In this document: one piece after another, positions 1-13,344 of the stretch
Layout: each line of letters begins with the position of its first letter
Position numbering within the stretch: position 1 is the stretch's first letter
From: Pollenia angustigena
Lineage: Eukaryota > Arthropoda > Insecta > Diptera > Polleniidae
NCBI GenBank assembly: GCA_930367215.1
Contig: OV884059.1
Span: 5,170,945 to 5,234,944 of the forward strand
Reading direction: 5' to 3'
DNA: 64,000 bases
Notes under the pieces: generated by a model
The model's database searches: none
What the model was told of the DNA's origin: nothing
Seen by the model: only the letters and a program-made list of their open reading frames with translations
Program-made: the position numbers and the translations under genes

Positions 1-1458
1 ACATATTTTTGGGTTTAATTAAAATTTGTTAACCCTTTTATACAGCCCTTTAACCTTTTAATAGTCATAAGAAATCATAGACATCCTCTTCTACTTTATC
101 GCTTGGAAAAATCTAAATAGATTTATGCAGCCTTTTCCTTTTCTATTTATTTAGAGCTTCTCTGCTGTTTATAAAGTATAAAATCCACCCACAATAGCAC
201 GACAGGAGAAAAAAAAATGATTTGTTTTTTAAAGCATAGATAACAGCTTTTGCTCCTAAAAATGAGCAACAAATAATTTTTCTTTAGCTTCTTAAAGGCA
301 AACAAACAACAGCATGCTTTCAGTAGCCAGGCAATCATAATCAAAGAAAAATGGCAGCCATAAAGAAAAAAGTGGCAAAAAATGTGACTTTGGTTTTTTT
401 TTATGTTAAGGATAAACTTTCAGTGATAAGAAAATTGCTTAACAAGACATGGCTAAAGGCGAAAATTTATCACACGCAAGAAACTGTAAATCGATGAGGA
501 TAATAGAAAAGAAAAAAAAAAAGGAATTCAGCAAAGGACATTTCTTAGGAGTACATATTACGATTTTGAGATATTATCAAAAGGAAAAAAATCTAGAAAT
601 GTTTGCTGAAATGATTTGAATAATTTAAAACAAATTTTTCTACAAAAAAAAGTTTGATAAAGAAATTTGAATACTATTGTATCCCTAAAAGGGAATTGCC
701 ATTAGAAATTTCTTCTATTTCCTAAAATTTTAAAAACAATTATGCTCTCAAATTTCTCCCTACATTTACTCAAACAAACTTCCAATAAGTAGTCCCCCTA
801 AATGTATGCTGTAGTTTTTTGTTCCATTTTAAAAATAACCATAATTTTTTATATAAAACAACTGAATTCTTTTTTATTAAAACAATATAGTTTTTATGGT
901 TTTGCTTTATGGCTGTTTACAAATTAAAAACAACAACAAATAACAAACATTATAAAACCAATCCCTTAAGCAACAACAGAAAAAACATACACACTTTCGA
1001 AAAATGTGTAATTTTAGTGAATTTCAAATTAATTATTCATAAGTAATTTAATGTTGTTTTACACAATTCTGTCGTGTTGTTGCCACAGAAATCTACACAA
1101 ACCTGTCAAAAACATGTTCTTAAGATTTCAAAATATCATTTTCACAACATCCCCAATCTACTCCCAGCTGTTAGGCAATGGATATGTATAGGCTAAAAAC
1201 GCCTAAACACCCTTTACAAAAAAAGAGCGAATGAAAAGAAAAAAAAAACTTAACTTGTGCAAAAAAGTTCTTAAAAAATAAATAAACTTTATTTGCTAAT
1301 GATGTTAATGAACTTTTAATGATGTTCTGTATTTGTGTAGTCTACTTTTAGGCTTCATATTATTATAATGAATTAATAATTGTAGTGTTGATTAGAAAGT
1401 AAAATGATCACAGATTTTTATGTTTTTATAAATAAAATATTTTTTTGTTTTTTTTTTC

Positions 1459-1608
1459 ATTAAATTATTTTTACTGAAGGAAGGAATTTTACAAATTAAA
1501 TTAATTAAAATTTATAGATAATTTTTTTTCTTGACTAAACTGAGGCTCGAACTCGGGTTGAATTTACGTTTCGAGAATAACCACATTCTTATCATCAGAA
1601 TTTTTTGT
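1459..1608 (-). repeat. SINE-like dispersed repeat, copy 1 (tRNA-like B box)
   Basis: This stretch is clearly related to 19528-19680. Shared features are TTTTACTGAAG.AAGGAATT, a central CTCGAACTCGGGTTGAATTT and a CATCAGAATT end. Read on the minus strand, AACCCGAGTTCGAGCCTC resembles the RNA polymerase III B box (GGTTCGANTCC) of a tRNA, which suggests a tRNA-derived SINE followed by an AT-rich tail. No convincing A box or target duplication was seen. A third partial copy lacking the tRNA-like part is near 3508-3556. Confidence 0.5.
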
Positions 1609-2789
1609 TTATTTTTAATATTTTAATGAAAAGGACATTCTTATAAGAAAAAACAGATAATAAAAAAAAACTTTTTCTTTTACAGGGTTGTACATAAGAA
1701 ACGTTATGCTTTATTATGTCAATACATTTTTGGTTTACGTGTTTTTTTGGGTTTTTTTCAGAATTAACTTTGAAAAACTTGGGAAATTTATGAAGGAAAG
1801 GCTCAGCACAGAACAGAGAACCAAAGTTGTTAAATTTTATTTTAAAAGGCAGCATTTGCCTTTTCAGACACAAAGATCATTTCGAATAATGGGGGATTAG
1901 GCCCATTTTAACCTCAATGGTGAACATCAAATCAACCAACTTAGATGCAAACCACATTTCTACGAACAAGTTGAGGTTAATGAGAATGACATTCAATACC
2001 GGGCAATGATAGTCAAACATCATTTAAAAATTCCTAAATTACATAATACAATTATCTTTTTACAAATAAAGTTTAGTAATTCAAGTTAAATTTCCTTAAA
2101 ATTAAGGTCAAGTTTGATCAATCGCGATTTTCCGGATTTTTTTCAAATATTTCTTAGGTGTTAACATACCTTTAGTCTAGTCTGTTGATTTAAGCAATTG
2201 TTTTCCTCATGTTTAAACCTTAAATATTTTGCCCCCTTTGAAAACCTCACCGCAAATGTCCGTTTTATAACAAACTTAATAAAATATAATGTTCTTCTCT
2301 TGGAGTTTGTCGGCGTCATGTAAATGTAAAATTTAAAATCTGCTCCAGATTTTTTTTTTTTTTTAATTATTAAAAACAAGATTTTTCAAAACTTAAATAT
2401 TGCTACATTTATTTGCTTGAAAACTTAAATGAAAATGTGTCCAGTTTTGTGTGTGCTTTTGTGGTATTAATGATTGTTACTTGAAATAATAAATATTGTT
2501 TCATGACAGAAATACATACACGTTCGCACAGAAACGAATAAACCTCATGTGGGTTGGCCGCAAAAGCCATCAACAAAACCACATAAGACTCAAAATTGCA
2601 GTGTGTTGATTTATCGTCATCGTCACTGGATAGTAGAGCATAAACTATATTCTAGTAAATAGTTTTGATAGAGATTTATATACATTTATGTTTTTAGTGT
2701 TTGTAAGCAGGAAAAGTGTAAGCAAGAAGAGAGAGACAGGCAATTTAGTGAAAAATCGATAAAGTTTTTCTAGCTTTAAAGACTTGACT

Positions 2790-3890
2790 ACACTCTGCAG
2801 CATGTTGCTAATAATTTTTTTCATATTTAGGGTCAAAATGTTGATAGTTGCAGTATATTTTAATTAAAATTTAATTCAAAATATTGCCAGTCATGGTTTA
2901 TAAACAAAGTTTACATAGGGTGTATCTAAACAATGTTGCTTTGAAAAGATTTTCTCCCATATTCATAAAAAATATTATTGATTTATAAGAGTTTTATTAA
3001 ACCGATTTCCATAGGAAATTCGTTGAATAAACCTGTTTTTAACCTGAAATATTTAATAAGTCCTTTTTTTAACTTTAATAAATATTTTTATTGTCAGCAA
3101 CATTTTTCGATGCTTTTATTTGTTGCAGGATATTTTAATTAATATTTTTTATTAACAAATATTGCCAGGCATTGTTTATAAACAAAGTTTACAAAGAAAG
3201 TTTCTAAGCAATGTTGCTATGAAAGATTTTTAAATTTAACAAATATTTTAAATATCAGCAACATTTTTTGCTACTTTTATTTGTTTTAAAAGATATTTTC
3301 TTCACTTTTTTGTAAACACTTTACCCCATTTCAAAAATATTTTCATACAAATAACATTCTTTATAAATATTCGCGACAATCGTAAATAAAATATTCCTTA
3401 AAATATTATCCCATTTCAGTAATTAGTATTGTGGTTATTTTGTTGAACTATTTATGGTTTTTAATCCAAATTTTTAATATTTTTAATTAGGCTTAAGTTC
3501 ATGAAATTTAATTTTTCATTAAATTATTTTTATGAAGAAAGGAATTTTACAACATGAAAAAAAATTTAAAAAATATACGGGGAAAAGCAAAATTTCGAGA
3601 GAAAACCGTTCACTTTTTATTAACAATTGGCGTGATTAAATTAAATTAATTCAAATAATACACTTTTACTAAAAATTAAATCAAAATGTTGCTAAGCAAT
3701 ATATAGCAACATTACTGCTCAGCAAAATTAAGCAACATTAGTGCTAAAGAAAATAAAGCAATATTGTTGCTATAAAAAATTAAGCAACATTGTTGCTTTA
3801 CAAAATTAAGTAGCATTGCAAATTAAGCAACATTGTTGCTAAAAATTTCTTTATCAAAATTTTTTTAAAAAAGAAATTAAACAACATGTT
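2790..3890. repeat. AGCAACAT / ATGTTGCT palindrome cluster
   Basis: The words GCAACAT and ATGTTGC recur at high density. They are most regular at 3690-3845, where AATTAAGCAACATTGTTGCT is repeated with variants. Each repeat is a near-perfect 15-bp palindrome (AGCAACATTGTTGCT). Copies are diverged and irregularly spaced, unlike a simple microsatellite. The cluster lies inside the inferred eag intron. It could be a degenerate minisatellite; regulatory use is unsupported. Confidence 0.6.
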
Positions 3891-4759
3891 GCCGCCATCA
3901 TTTCTTTATTCAATTTTTTTAAGATTTTTAGAAATAAAATCTTTTAAAAAAACATTTTTTTTATTAAATTCCCTTAAATAAAAAAGCACCAAGTTAAACT
4001 TTCTTTAACAAAATTGAACTAAAAAAATCGCTTTTTGATTATTATTGGCAGACTTTATTTATGATATTTTGATAATTCTGTTGCTGTGTTAGTGTGTTTT
4101 TTTTTTCATTTTACCACAATCAATGTCAAAAGTATTTTTGTGACTGCTTGTAGCCTCGTGATGATGATGACGGATTTATTAACAATTACTGTACAAGTTG
4201 TGGAAAGTTTAAATGCAAGCCCTTTCGGTTTATGTTCTATAAATTTTTTTTTTTTTTTTTGCAAAATATTTATGGCAACAATTTATAAAAACTTAATAAC
4301 ATAACTTATAAATGTTCATAAATAACATTTATCAAATATTGTTTTTGTGAAAAGATTAAATTTTGGAGGTACAAATGAATTGAAATCGATTTCAAGAGAA
4401 AGTATAAAAGGGCTTAAATGGAATAATAGAATTTAAAAAAAAAAATTATCAAACGTCTAAAAAAAGCTATTATTTTGTGAAAAGTAGTTTTCAAAAATGT
4501 TGCTAGACATTGATTATAAACCAAGTTTATAAAGAAAGTTTCTAAATAATGTTGCTTTGGAAATTTTTAAGAATTTTAGCTCGAGATTAAGCCAAGTACT
4601 CTGTTCGAATTTGAGAAAAATGTTGAGCAACATTGATTTTTTCACACTAAAGTTTTGACAAGTATCAATAGTATCTACCTTACGATTTTGCAAAACGTTT
4701 TTATTAGTTATAAGTTGCGTAAAATTCCGTGCGAAACAATATGAGCTGCACTCGCTTCG

Positions 4760-5100
4760 CACGGAAAACAAAAATGTTGCTAGAAACATTTCGTATGTTT
4801 TTCGTAATATAAACTGAGTTTAACACTATCAGCATTTTTTCGGTTGTGTTTTACAGAAATTTGACAAAAAAAATTTAGTTTGACATGGAAAACAAAAATG
4901 TTGTTAGAAACATTTCGTATGTTTTTCGCAGGACAACTTAATCAACATTTTTTCGCATGTGTTTCACAGAAATTTGACAAAAAACAATTAGTCTGAAACG
5001 GAAAACAAAAATGTTGCTGGAAACATTTCGTATGTTTTTCGTAGTACAACTAGATCAACATTTTCTCACATGTGTTTCACAGAAATTTGACAAAAAAAAA
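4760..5100. repeat. Three-copy tandem repeat, ~113-124 bp unit
   Basis: The block beginning GGAAAACAAAAATGTTG, followed by AGAAACATTTCGTATGTTTTTCG and ending near GTTTCACAGAAATTTGACAAAA, starts at 4763, 4887 and 5000. Spacing is therefore 124 and 113 bp. Copies are about 85-90% alike by eye and carry the same ATGTTGC word as the preceding cluster. Confidence 0.8.
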
Positions 5101-5151
5101 AAATTGAGTACGATAAAATTTCTCACAAAATACTGAACATAGTATCTGGCT

Positions 5152-5260
5152 TTAGTTTATAGATCAGGCTCTACTTCAGATTCAAAATCAGGTTCCAGGT
5201 CAGGTTCTTATACATTTTTAAGATCGGTTTATAGTTCAACCTAAAAGTTCAATTTAAGAT
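5152..5260. repeat. Short GTTCAG/GTTCTA minisatellite tract
   Basis: A short run of variants of CAGGTTCTAGTTCAGGTT (for example ATCAGGCTCTACTTCAGATT and CAGGTTCCAGGTCAGGTT). It has the same 6/12-bp composition as the much larger tract at 6450-8130 on the other side of eag exon 1. Confidence 0.6.
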
Positions 5261-5552
5261 GGTGCTCGCTCTATATTATTTATATATATGTATGATATGA
5301 TTTAAGAGAAAAGTGTGGCAAAGTTAAAACTTAAGGCCTTTTTTTGTTATAACTCTCATGTTTTTCGCTTACAGCTAATATAAATCCTAAACCTATGCTG
5401 CTTTGTTTTGATAATATTTAAAAGATTATAAAAAACAGATATTTGACATTTGTAATTGACATTAAAATATTAAAGCCTTTTCAATAACAACTTCAGGAGT
5501 TAAATTGTATAAATTTTTATAAAAAAAAAAAATATTATAATAAAATGTTTTA

Positions 5553-6284
<732 letters not shown>

Positions 6285-6431
6285 GGGGGCTGATTTTGGC
6301 AGTCGCAATCGAATACTTTTCCGATTCGAAAGCAATTTTATTTCTAATTCTTTTAGTCGATACTTAACGAACCGAAATGATTGCTTTCGAATCGAAAAGG
6401 TATTCGATCACAATTGCCAGAATCAGCCCCC
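6285..6431. mobile_element. MITE, 147 bp, ~50-bp terminal inverted repeats
   Basis: The left arm starts GGGGGCTGATTTTGGCAG and continues through CGAATACTTTTCCGATTCGAAAGCAAT. The right arm is its reverse complement, ending CCAGAATCAGCCCCC. The arms are about 50 bp and roughly 88% complementary, leaving a central gap of about 45 bp. No clear target duplication was found. It is a non-autonomous element of unassigned superfamily. Confidence 0.78.
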
Positions 6432-6449
6432 AGATTTTAATTTGGATGC

Positions 6450-8130
6450 TGGTTTAGGTTATTATTCAAGCTCTAGTTAAGATTAAAGTTAAGGATCAAT
6501 TTTTTATCAGGTTGTACATCAGGCTCAAAATTAGGTTTTAGAACAGTTTCTAGCTCAGGCTATATTTCAGGTTCTAGCTTAGGTTTTAGCTTAGTTTCAA
6601 GTTAAAGTTCTAGCTTAGGCTTTTGTTCAGGTTAAAGTTAAGGTTCCAGCCCGGTTTTTGTTCAAGTTTGGGTTTTAGTTCAGGTTCCAGGTCAGATTCC
6701 TGTTTCGGTTCTGGTTCAGATTTTAGTTCAGGGTAGACTTTGAGTTCTCGTTTAAACGCTAGTTAGTCTTCCAGTGCAAGCTGAGTTCAGATAGAAGGCT
6801 AAGTTCTAGCTAAGGCCTTTGTTCAGGTTCGATTAAAGGTTTCATCAAGGGTTTTTTCAGTTTGGATTCTAGTTCAGGTTCTAGATCCGATTCCAGTTCA
6901 GTTTAAGCTTCAAGTTCTTGTTTTGCCCCTAGTTTGTGTTCTAGTGTAAGTTTTAGTTCGGATTTAAGGCTAAGTTTTAGTTTAGATTTCTATTCAGGCT
7001 CTAGCTAAAGTTCTTGTTTAGTTCAAGTTGTGGTCCCGGTTCTATTTTTATATTTTAGTTCTGTTTTAGTTTAAAGGCTTTTTTATGTAATTTTTCAGTT
7101 TAGATTATAGTTCAGGTTCTTGTTTAGTCTAGATTCCAGTTCATTTTCTAGTTCAAGTTCTAGTTTTGGTTCTTGTTCGGTTTCAAGTTTTAGTTCGGGT
7201 TTCAGTTCAAACTCAAGGTCATGTTCTAATTGAGATTCAAAGTTAGCTTTTGGTTCAGATCGTTGTTAAGGTACTTGTTTATGCTATAGCTTAGGTTTCA
7301 GTTTAAGGTCTAGTTCTGGTTGTAGTTTATGTTTTAGTTCCGTTTTTAGTTTAAATGATTTTCAGGTCTTTTTTTCAGTTTAGATTTTAGTTCAGGTTCT
7401 AGTTCAGATTCCAGTGTAGATTCAAGATCAAGTTATAGTTTGGTTTTTACTCGGTTTCTAGCTTTAGTTTTAGTTTGGGTTGCTGTTCAGATTTAAGGTT
7501 TAGATTCATGTTTTGGTTTTCGTTTAGCTTATAGTTATAAGGCGCTTGTTTAGGCTCTAGCTTAGATTCCAGTTCATGTTCTTGTTCTGGTCGTAGTTTA
7601 TGTTTTAGTTCCGTTTCTAGTTGAAAGGCTTTTTTAGGTTTTATTTCTTATTTTAGCTAAGCTTTTAATACAGGTTCTATGTCAGAATCTTGTATATGTT
7701 TTAGTCCAGGTTTATATTCAGTAAATAATCTGTTTCAGATTATAGTTCATGTTCTATGCAGATTCTAGTTTAGTTTTAAGTTCAGATTCTAATTCAAACT
7801 TTGTTTAGGTTCTATTTTAGTTCTAGTTTATATCCAATGCAGTTTAAGTTTGTTTTATGTGCAGTTCTAGTTCGGTCCTAGCTCATTCTTGATGGAGTAT
7901 CTGCTTTAGGTTCTAGTGCTGAATCTCATTTTGATCATGTTTCTGATTCAAAATCAGCATCTAGTTAAATTTCCTTTTTGGAACTAGAACAGTTTTAAGT
8001 TAAATTCCGATTTCCTATACTAGATAAGTTTATTTCTTATTGTAGCATTTAGTTCAATTGCTACCCCTACTTCAGTTTCACTTTAGCTCAGGTTCACATC
8101 CGAACCAACAAAGTTTATTTTACAGCCAAC
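6450..8130. repeat. Long degenerate minisatellite, 6/12-bp GTTCTAGTTCAG unit
   Basis: About 1.7 kb is composed almost entirely of variants of the hexamers GTTCTA, GTTCAG, GTTTTA and GATTCA, alternating to give an imperfect 12-bp period (AGGTTCTAGTTC). Stop codons and drifting phase exclude a coding repeat. Divergence is high, so the tract is old. A reverse-complement relative (GAACTAGAACAG-like) is at 17890-18015, and a short same-strand tract lies at 5152-5260. Confidence 0.85.
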
Positions 8131-9719
8131 CCTGAACTTAACCTCTCTAAATGATTTAATGTCTTATTTCTTTTGAAATTAAAACAAAAAATCAATATTA
8201 TGTTGGCTAAAAGTTTAAGGTCGGCCATGTTTATCTAAAGCTCACCTTAATTAAATACCTCCTTCATTCCCAAAAAGAAAACAAAAAAAAAAAGAAAACA
8301 ATCTTTCTTTTAGCATTTATACATTCATCTAGTTTAAGTTTACAAAAAAATTACAGAACTGTGGAAAGTTATAGTTAAAAAAAAAAATTATAAAAAAAAC
8401 TAATTTCAAATATATTAATTTTCACAACCATCACTTTTTAAAATGGACGGCTTTGGCTTCCGGGTGGAGCTGTGCCCTTTGATGCATAACGCTTCTTAAC
8501 CTAACCCCCAGTTTAAAGCTGCATGTCTAAACATATCTCTTGGCTACCCTGTGCTATAATTTCTTTCTCTTCTGTTTTCTTTTTCACACAGATGTAAATA
8601 TAACTATATGAATAACCTGCTATAAAAATACTATAAATAAAAATTGTTTTATTTTTTGTCTCTTTTGTATGACATTCAACTTTTATACAGATTTCTTGCT
8701 GTTTTAAGTTTGGTTTTTATTATTTATATTTTTATTATTCTAGTTTTTTTTTCTTAATGATGCTATTTATACATTTAAGTTTTCTGTTGCCAAAAGAACC
8801 AAAATATAAAAAACTTTTAAAAGTACTTTCTTAAATTTGCTTAAAAGTACTCAATTTGCATAGATGTTGAATAAGGTAAGAAAAGGGGTAATAATTTGCA
8901 CTTTCTTAAACATTTAAATAGAGATATCTTTTATTTTTAGGTGTTTTGAAAGAAAGAAACTTCAGTTTGGTTAAGGCTTTACTAGTAAAGTTCTAAACCA
9001 CACCAAAATAAAATACGAATATTTTTGCAGGGCTTGTTGAAAAGAAACCAATGGATGGAGTCCAAAACATCAAAAATACCTGTAGGATGGATTAATAATC
9101 AAGAGGATCCCTCTAGAGAAATAAGAATAATAATAGACGTAGCAAGATTGCAATTTGTAAAATGCTTCTTGTGGTCCGTAATGGAGACATCCTAAAATCT
9201 TCATCAAAGAAAGGAAAACAACATATTGAGCCCTTATCTCAAAAACCGCTTAAGCGACATCATATTCAATTTGCATCTCCTACATTTTAATGGTCACATA
9301 AGGTACCGTTAGGATATAATTGCAATATCAATTTTAGCTTAAGCGATAAACTTTATACAAAATTTTTATAATATAAAATAAAAAAAACCTCCTGTAAAAT
9401 TCTGTTTTTGTAGCTTAAACTTTTTTTGCAGTAAGGGGTCGATATCATGATCAAACTGTGAGTAGCGAAAAATACGATTTATTCCAAATCATGTTACAAG
9501 AAAATGTCAAGGGCAAAAAAGAGATATTTCCAGAAAAGAAATTTTATGTCTGCGTTATATCCGCACCTGGAACGGAATGTCTAAAAACAACGGTTATCTA
9601 ATATCAACAGTGAAGACAGAGAGAACTTAAATTATTGAATTTTAAAAATTACTGACATTTAAAATCGAAAAGACAAACAAAGAACTTATTCTTTGTTTGC
9701 CACTTTTCACCAAAGTAAT
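8131..9719. other. AT-rich stretch, nothing recognised
   Basis: No coding match, RNA gene or clear repeat was recognised here. 8430-8500 is briefly GC-richer, and 9030-9200 has mixed composition that may be an eroded insertion, but no frame resembles a known family. Confidence 0.5.
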
Positions 9720-10630
9720 TTTTTCCAAATACTGGCGCCATCTATAGGCCTTCTAGTATTGTGAAACCACCCTCGCAAAAACTTGTTATATTTTATTCGT
9801 GTTTCCTTTTGTCGTTTCTACAGACAGATAAACTAAAAAAAAATAACAAAAAACTACTTGATTTCAATCAAGGCACGTTCTTAAAGGTGACCGTGATCCT
9901 TCCGCCTAGTATGAGAATTCTTCCTACAGGGTCTAGCTCACAGGTAGATACGCATATTTTACGTACCCTCCGTATATGGACATAAGCATCTTGACCTAAA
10001 GATTTAAAATAGTCAAAGCTATATAGCCCACTTAATCTTATCATGGTCCATCGGCTTGGATGTAGGACTGGGTTCCGACACACGATCGTGATCCTGCAAT
10101 CTCCCTGGACAGTTGCCGGGAAACTAAATTTCAATCAACAGTTCAAGTTTCTCTAGACTATTCATAGTCCAACAACCATTCGATTTCAGGATGCAGGTCG
10201 GCACATCCGGGCTCGAGGCCATTATTCTACGTAAACGGTTTATCTCAGAGGAACCTTCCACGACGCACCAAAAGCTACTTTACGTATTCAATGATGACTT
10301 GAAATCTGCCCAGTTAATTAACAATATACGGCAATTCCTTCTCGTTTGTACACAGCATCTCTACAGGAACCTCCATTGTGACCAATCCCTAGCCCTACGT
10401 ACCATTGGTCGACATGCCCAGACAGAAGCGTGTTGCTGTGAATCTGTCAGTAGATCTGCCGCATCAATTCCTTCAGTATCATTAACCTGGGGAGGATGAG
10501 ATTGAGTCTGACCAGTGAGGAGGCTTCAGTCCCCCACTTCGTTCGACGCCTGTTCACAATAGCATTCGATTCCACAGAACTATGCCTTTAGCAAAACCAA
10601 AAAAGACCAAGAAGAAAAAATAGTCGGCCT
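9720..10630. other. GC-richer block of unknown origin
   Basis: Composition changes abruptly from the AT-rich surroundings to a balanced, complex sequence of about 0.9 kb, immediately left of a mariner element. Open frames exist on both strands (74-102 codons), but none contains a motif I recognise and each is interrupted. An eroded transposon or non-coding remnant is the likeliest explanation. I could not find terminal repeats. Confidence 0.4.
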
Positions 10631-10681
10631 TATTTTGTAAGGCGTTTGTGTTGACGTGGAACGTTGTGCGTTACCTTAATA

Positions 10682-11624
10682 TCGGGTATTTTTTTCAGTG
10701 GTATAGAACTTCGAATTGAAATAAAACACAAGAAAATCGTTTTAATGACCATCAATTTGGCTTTATTGGAAGGATAATTTTATGCCATTAATGTTTAAAT
10801 ATGATTTCAGGCATGTGGCCGCCGCGGCTGGCTCGAATAAAGCCAATTCTACAGGTCCAATTTTCAACCACTTTTTCGAGCATATGGGGCCGTATGTCGG
10901 CAATAACGCCACGAATGTTGGCTTCCAATTCTCCTAACGTTTCTGGTTTGTTGGCGTAGACGAGCGACTTCACATATCCCCAAAGAAAATAATCCAATGG
11001 TGTCAAATCACACGATGGCCAATTGACAGGTCCATTCCGCGAAATTATGCGCTCATCGAATGTTTCCTTCAATAAATCGATTGTGGCGTGCGCTGTGTGG
11101 CATGTAGCGCCGTCTTGTTGGAACCACAACTCATCCACATTCATGCCATCCAATTCGGGAACAAAATAGTCGGTTATCATGGCTCTATACTCTTCCATAA
11201 AGTTGATGGACAAAGCTCCAATTGCTGTGCACGGTGGCGAATCGATTCATTCGGGTCCTCTTCAACACTTTGCTCTACAGCGGCAATTGTTTCTTCGGTG
11301 CGCACTGTTCGACGTCTCTGCGGATGCGTATTATCACATAGAGTAAACGTTGTGCGAAAACGATCCATGGTTAACCGAATTAATTGCTCTGATGGACGAT
11401 TATGTCGACCATAAAATGGACGGAGCTTGCGGTAAACTTCGCGAACTGAACCGTTATTTTCGAAATAAATTTGCACGATTTGCAAGCGTTGTTCTTTTGT
11501 CAACCTGTTCATGATGAAATGGCAAACCAAACTGAACATAAATGACATTAGAGTTGCCAGATTTGACCACAAAATGCCAGTTTTATCTCTATTCGAAAAA
11601 CAAACCTGTAAAAAAAACACCCGA
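10682..11624 (-). mobile_element. mariner/Tc1-type element, internally deleted
   Basis: Both ends carry TCGGGT(A/G)TTTTTTT-like inverted termini flanked by TA (10680-10681 and 11625-11626), the standard Tc1/mariner target duplication. Inside, on the minus strand, are the N-terminal and C-terminal parts of one transposase. The element is 943 bp, shorter than the roughly 1.3 kb usual for the family, because the middle of the gene is missing. It is probably non-autonomous. Confidence 0.85.
10788..11516 (-). pseudogene. mariner-family transposase, frameshifted internal deletion
   Basis: The N-terminal piece (from the Met at about 11516) begins MNRLTKEQRLQIV and has a helix-turn-helix region ending in CPSTLWK near 11185. 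The C-terminal piece (to 10788) has EEYRAMITDYFVPEL, WFQQDGATCHTA (second catalytic Asp), then CDLTPLDYFLWGYVK (third Asp). The spacing between the second and third Asp is 39 residues, near the long DD41D spacing of the mariner 'rosa' group rather than DD34D. At about 11180-11213 the two pieces overlap in different frames, consistent with an out-of-frame deletion that removed the first catalytic Asp. It cannot make active transposase. In the related copy at 32.6 kb the residues just before the MITD motif are VNGIRYREM. Confidence 0.85.
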
Positions 11625-11762
11625 TATATTTCAAAAAACGAAAATTTCTTAATTTTTTTGCACATAATGGCGTATACTTAATGTTTATTTATATTTTTTT
11701 TATTGTCAATACTTATACGTTCTAGGAACAAATCAATTGCATACTATTTTTAATAGTCTGTC

Positions 11763-11908
11763 CAGGGTCCTGTTTCTCAAAACTACAAGTTACAAATCTA
11801 CAAGTAAAATGCATTTGAAACAAAAACAAAAATTGTAAAATTGTTGCTTTTTTTAACGGTATTGTATTTGTAGATTTGTAACTTGTAGTTTTGAGAAGCA
11901 GGGCCCTG
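11763..11908. mobile_element. MITE, 146 bp, ~44-bp terminal inverted repeats
   Basis: The left end CAGGGTCCTGTTTCTCAAAA continues with CTACAAGTTACAAATCTACAA. The right end is its reverse complement with two or three differences. The CAGGG start is hAT-like, but the flanks show no 8-bp duplication. There is no coding capacity. Confidence 0.85.
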
Positions 11909-12969
11909 ATCGAAAATTGTGATTTTTAGGCAATTTCTCTCAAAAATTTTTAGCTTCTTTTAATTAATTAAAAAAAAAAAATTAAGTAGAAAAAACTCTT
12001 TCCATCAATATTATTTTCCGCTTTTTAAACACCACAGACAGCTTATTGTATTTTCGTTTTCTGTGCTCCATTTTTGTTTTATTTGACAGCATTTAATATG
12101 AAAAGTACGCTTTAATTAGTTTTTCCGCCATTATAAAACTAAAGAAAAGAAAAAACACATTCCGACAATAATAAACACTTCACAAAGACCAAAAGAAAGT
12201 ATATAAAAAGCAAAAATTTTAGTTTAAAAACAATTTTAATGGTCATTTGTTAAACAGTTGAAAATAAACTCTTAAAAAAAAGAGTCCAGGAAAGAGTCTG
12301 AAAAAAAGTAAAACCGTTAAAGAAAAAAATGTTGAAAGGGTTTGTTTTCATTGCAACAAACATAAGCACAGCAAAAGTAGCAAAAACGACTAAATTATAT
12401 AATTAAATGAGGCTTAAATTGAAAATAAAAACGTGAATTTTTTTATAAAACAGGCAGCAGAAAATTTTACTATAGCCTTAGGGTAGGCTATAGAAAATAA
12501 TCGTTTAACAACAGCAGCCAAAAGCGGGGTGAAAAATTATTTTTATTAAATTAAGAATAATGAGATTAAAATGTATTTAAACTTAAATAAAATTAACAAT
12601 TATCAGGTATCGCTCAAGGCTATACGTTTAAGGTTCATTAAGTTTTATTTTATCTTAAATGTCCTCTTTTTATCTTTTTCCATTGAATTGTTTTTCTACA
12701 AATTTCAAGCAAATCCTCTTAATATTTTTTAGGACTTTGGAAAATGTTACTTTTCTTCTGTTACTTTTATTATTATTATTGTCACCAGAAACTGGCACTT
12801 TTTAGTTTCAATCGTAAATTGAGTATAACTATTAAAAAAAATTTTAGATCATAATCTGTATAGATTTTCTTCTTAATGGTCTAAAGATTTGTTTTTAACG
12901 GTTTTTTTAGGTCAAAAACAGTTTTTTTTCGATTTCCGAAAAATGAAGTTTTTTGAGTTAAGTCACTTT
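11909..12969. other. AT-rich stretch, nothing recognised
   Basis: Homopolymer-rich DNA with no recognised gene, repeat or transposon boundary. Confidence 0.5.
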
Positions 12970-12981
12970 TGAACTAGGTGT

Positions 12982-13330
12982 GTGATATATAATGAAGGCA
13001 ATAACCGCCGCGATCTATTGGACCTTTTCTGCAGCGACGATACTCATTACAAGAGATTTAAGACAAAATTAATAAGCGTTTGCACAAACCACACTACACC
13101 ACATACTAAAACAGGCACCATTATCCAGGATGTAGAACCTTTCTGGTATCTTGGAAGCCTAATTTGCTGTGATGATAGTTCCGAAAACTATATTTAAGAA
13201 CGAATAAATCAGGCAAGGTTTCAGGCTCTGCATTAAGTGTAACCAAACTACGCCTTTTTGAAAGCAGTGTAAAGTCAGTACAGTTGAGTAAAAGGGTTAT
13301 CCATTTTTCGATTTTAAACGTCAAACTAAA
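12982..13330 (+). pseudogene. RTE-like LINE reverse transcriptase relic, part 1
   Basis: The frame ends ...VEPFWYLGSLICCDD, which fits the F.YLGS block that follows the reverse transcriptase palm in RTE-like non-LTR elements. Downstream, after a stop, ERINQARF and PNYAFLKA correspond to the usual INKAR...LF region with broken frames. The element is interrupted here by a mariner relic and resumes at about 14160. Confidence 0.6.
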
Positions 13331-13344
13331 TAAAACACTCTTAA

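Noticed and set aside
10191..10499. 102-codon frame in the GC-richer block as a possible gene
   Set aside because: No recognisable motif, interrupted on both sides, and overlapping frames of similar length exist on the other strand.
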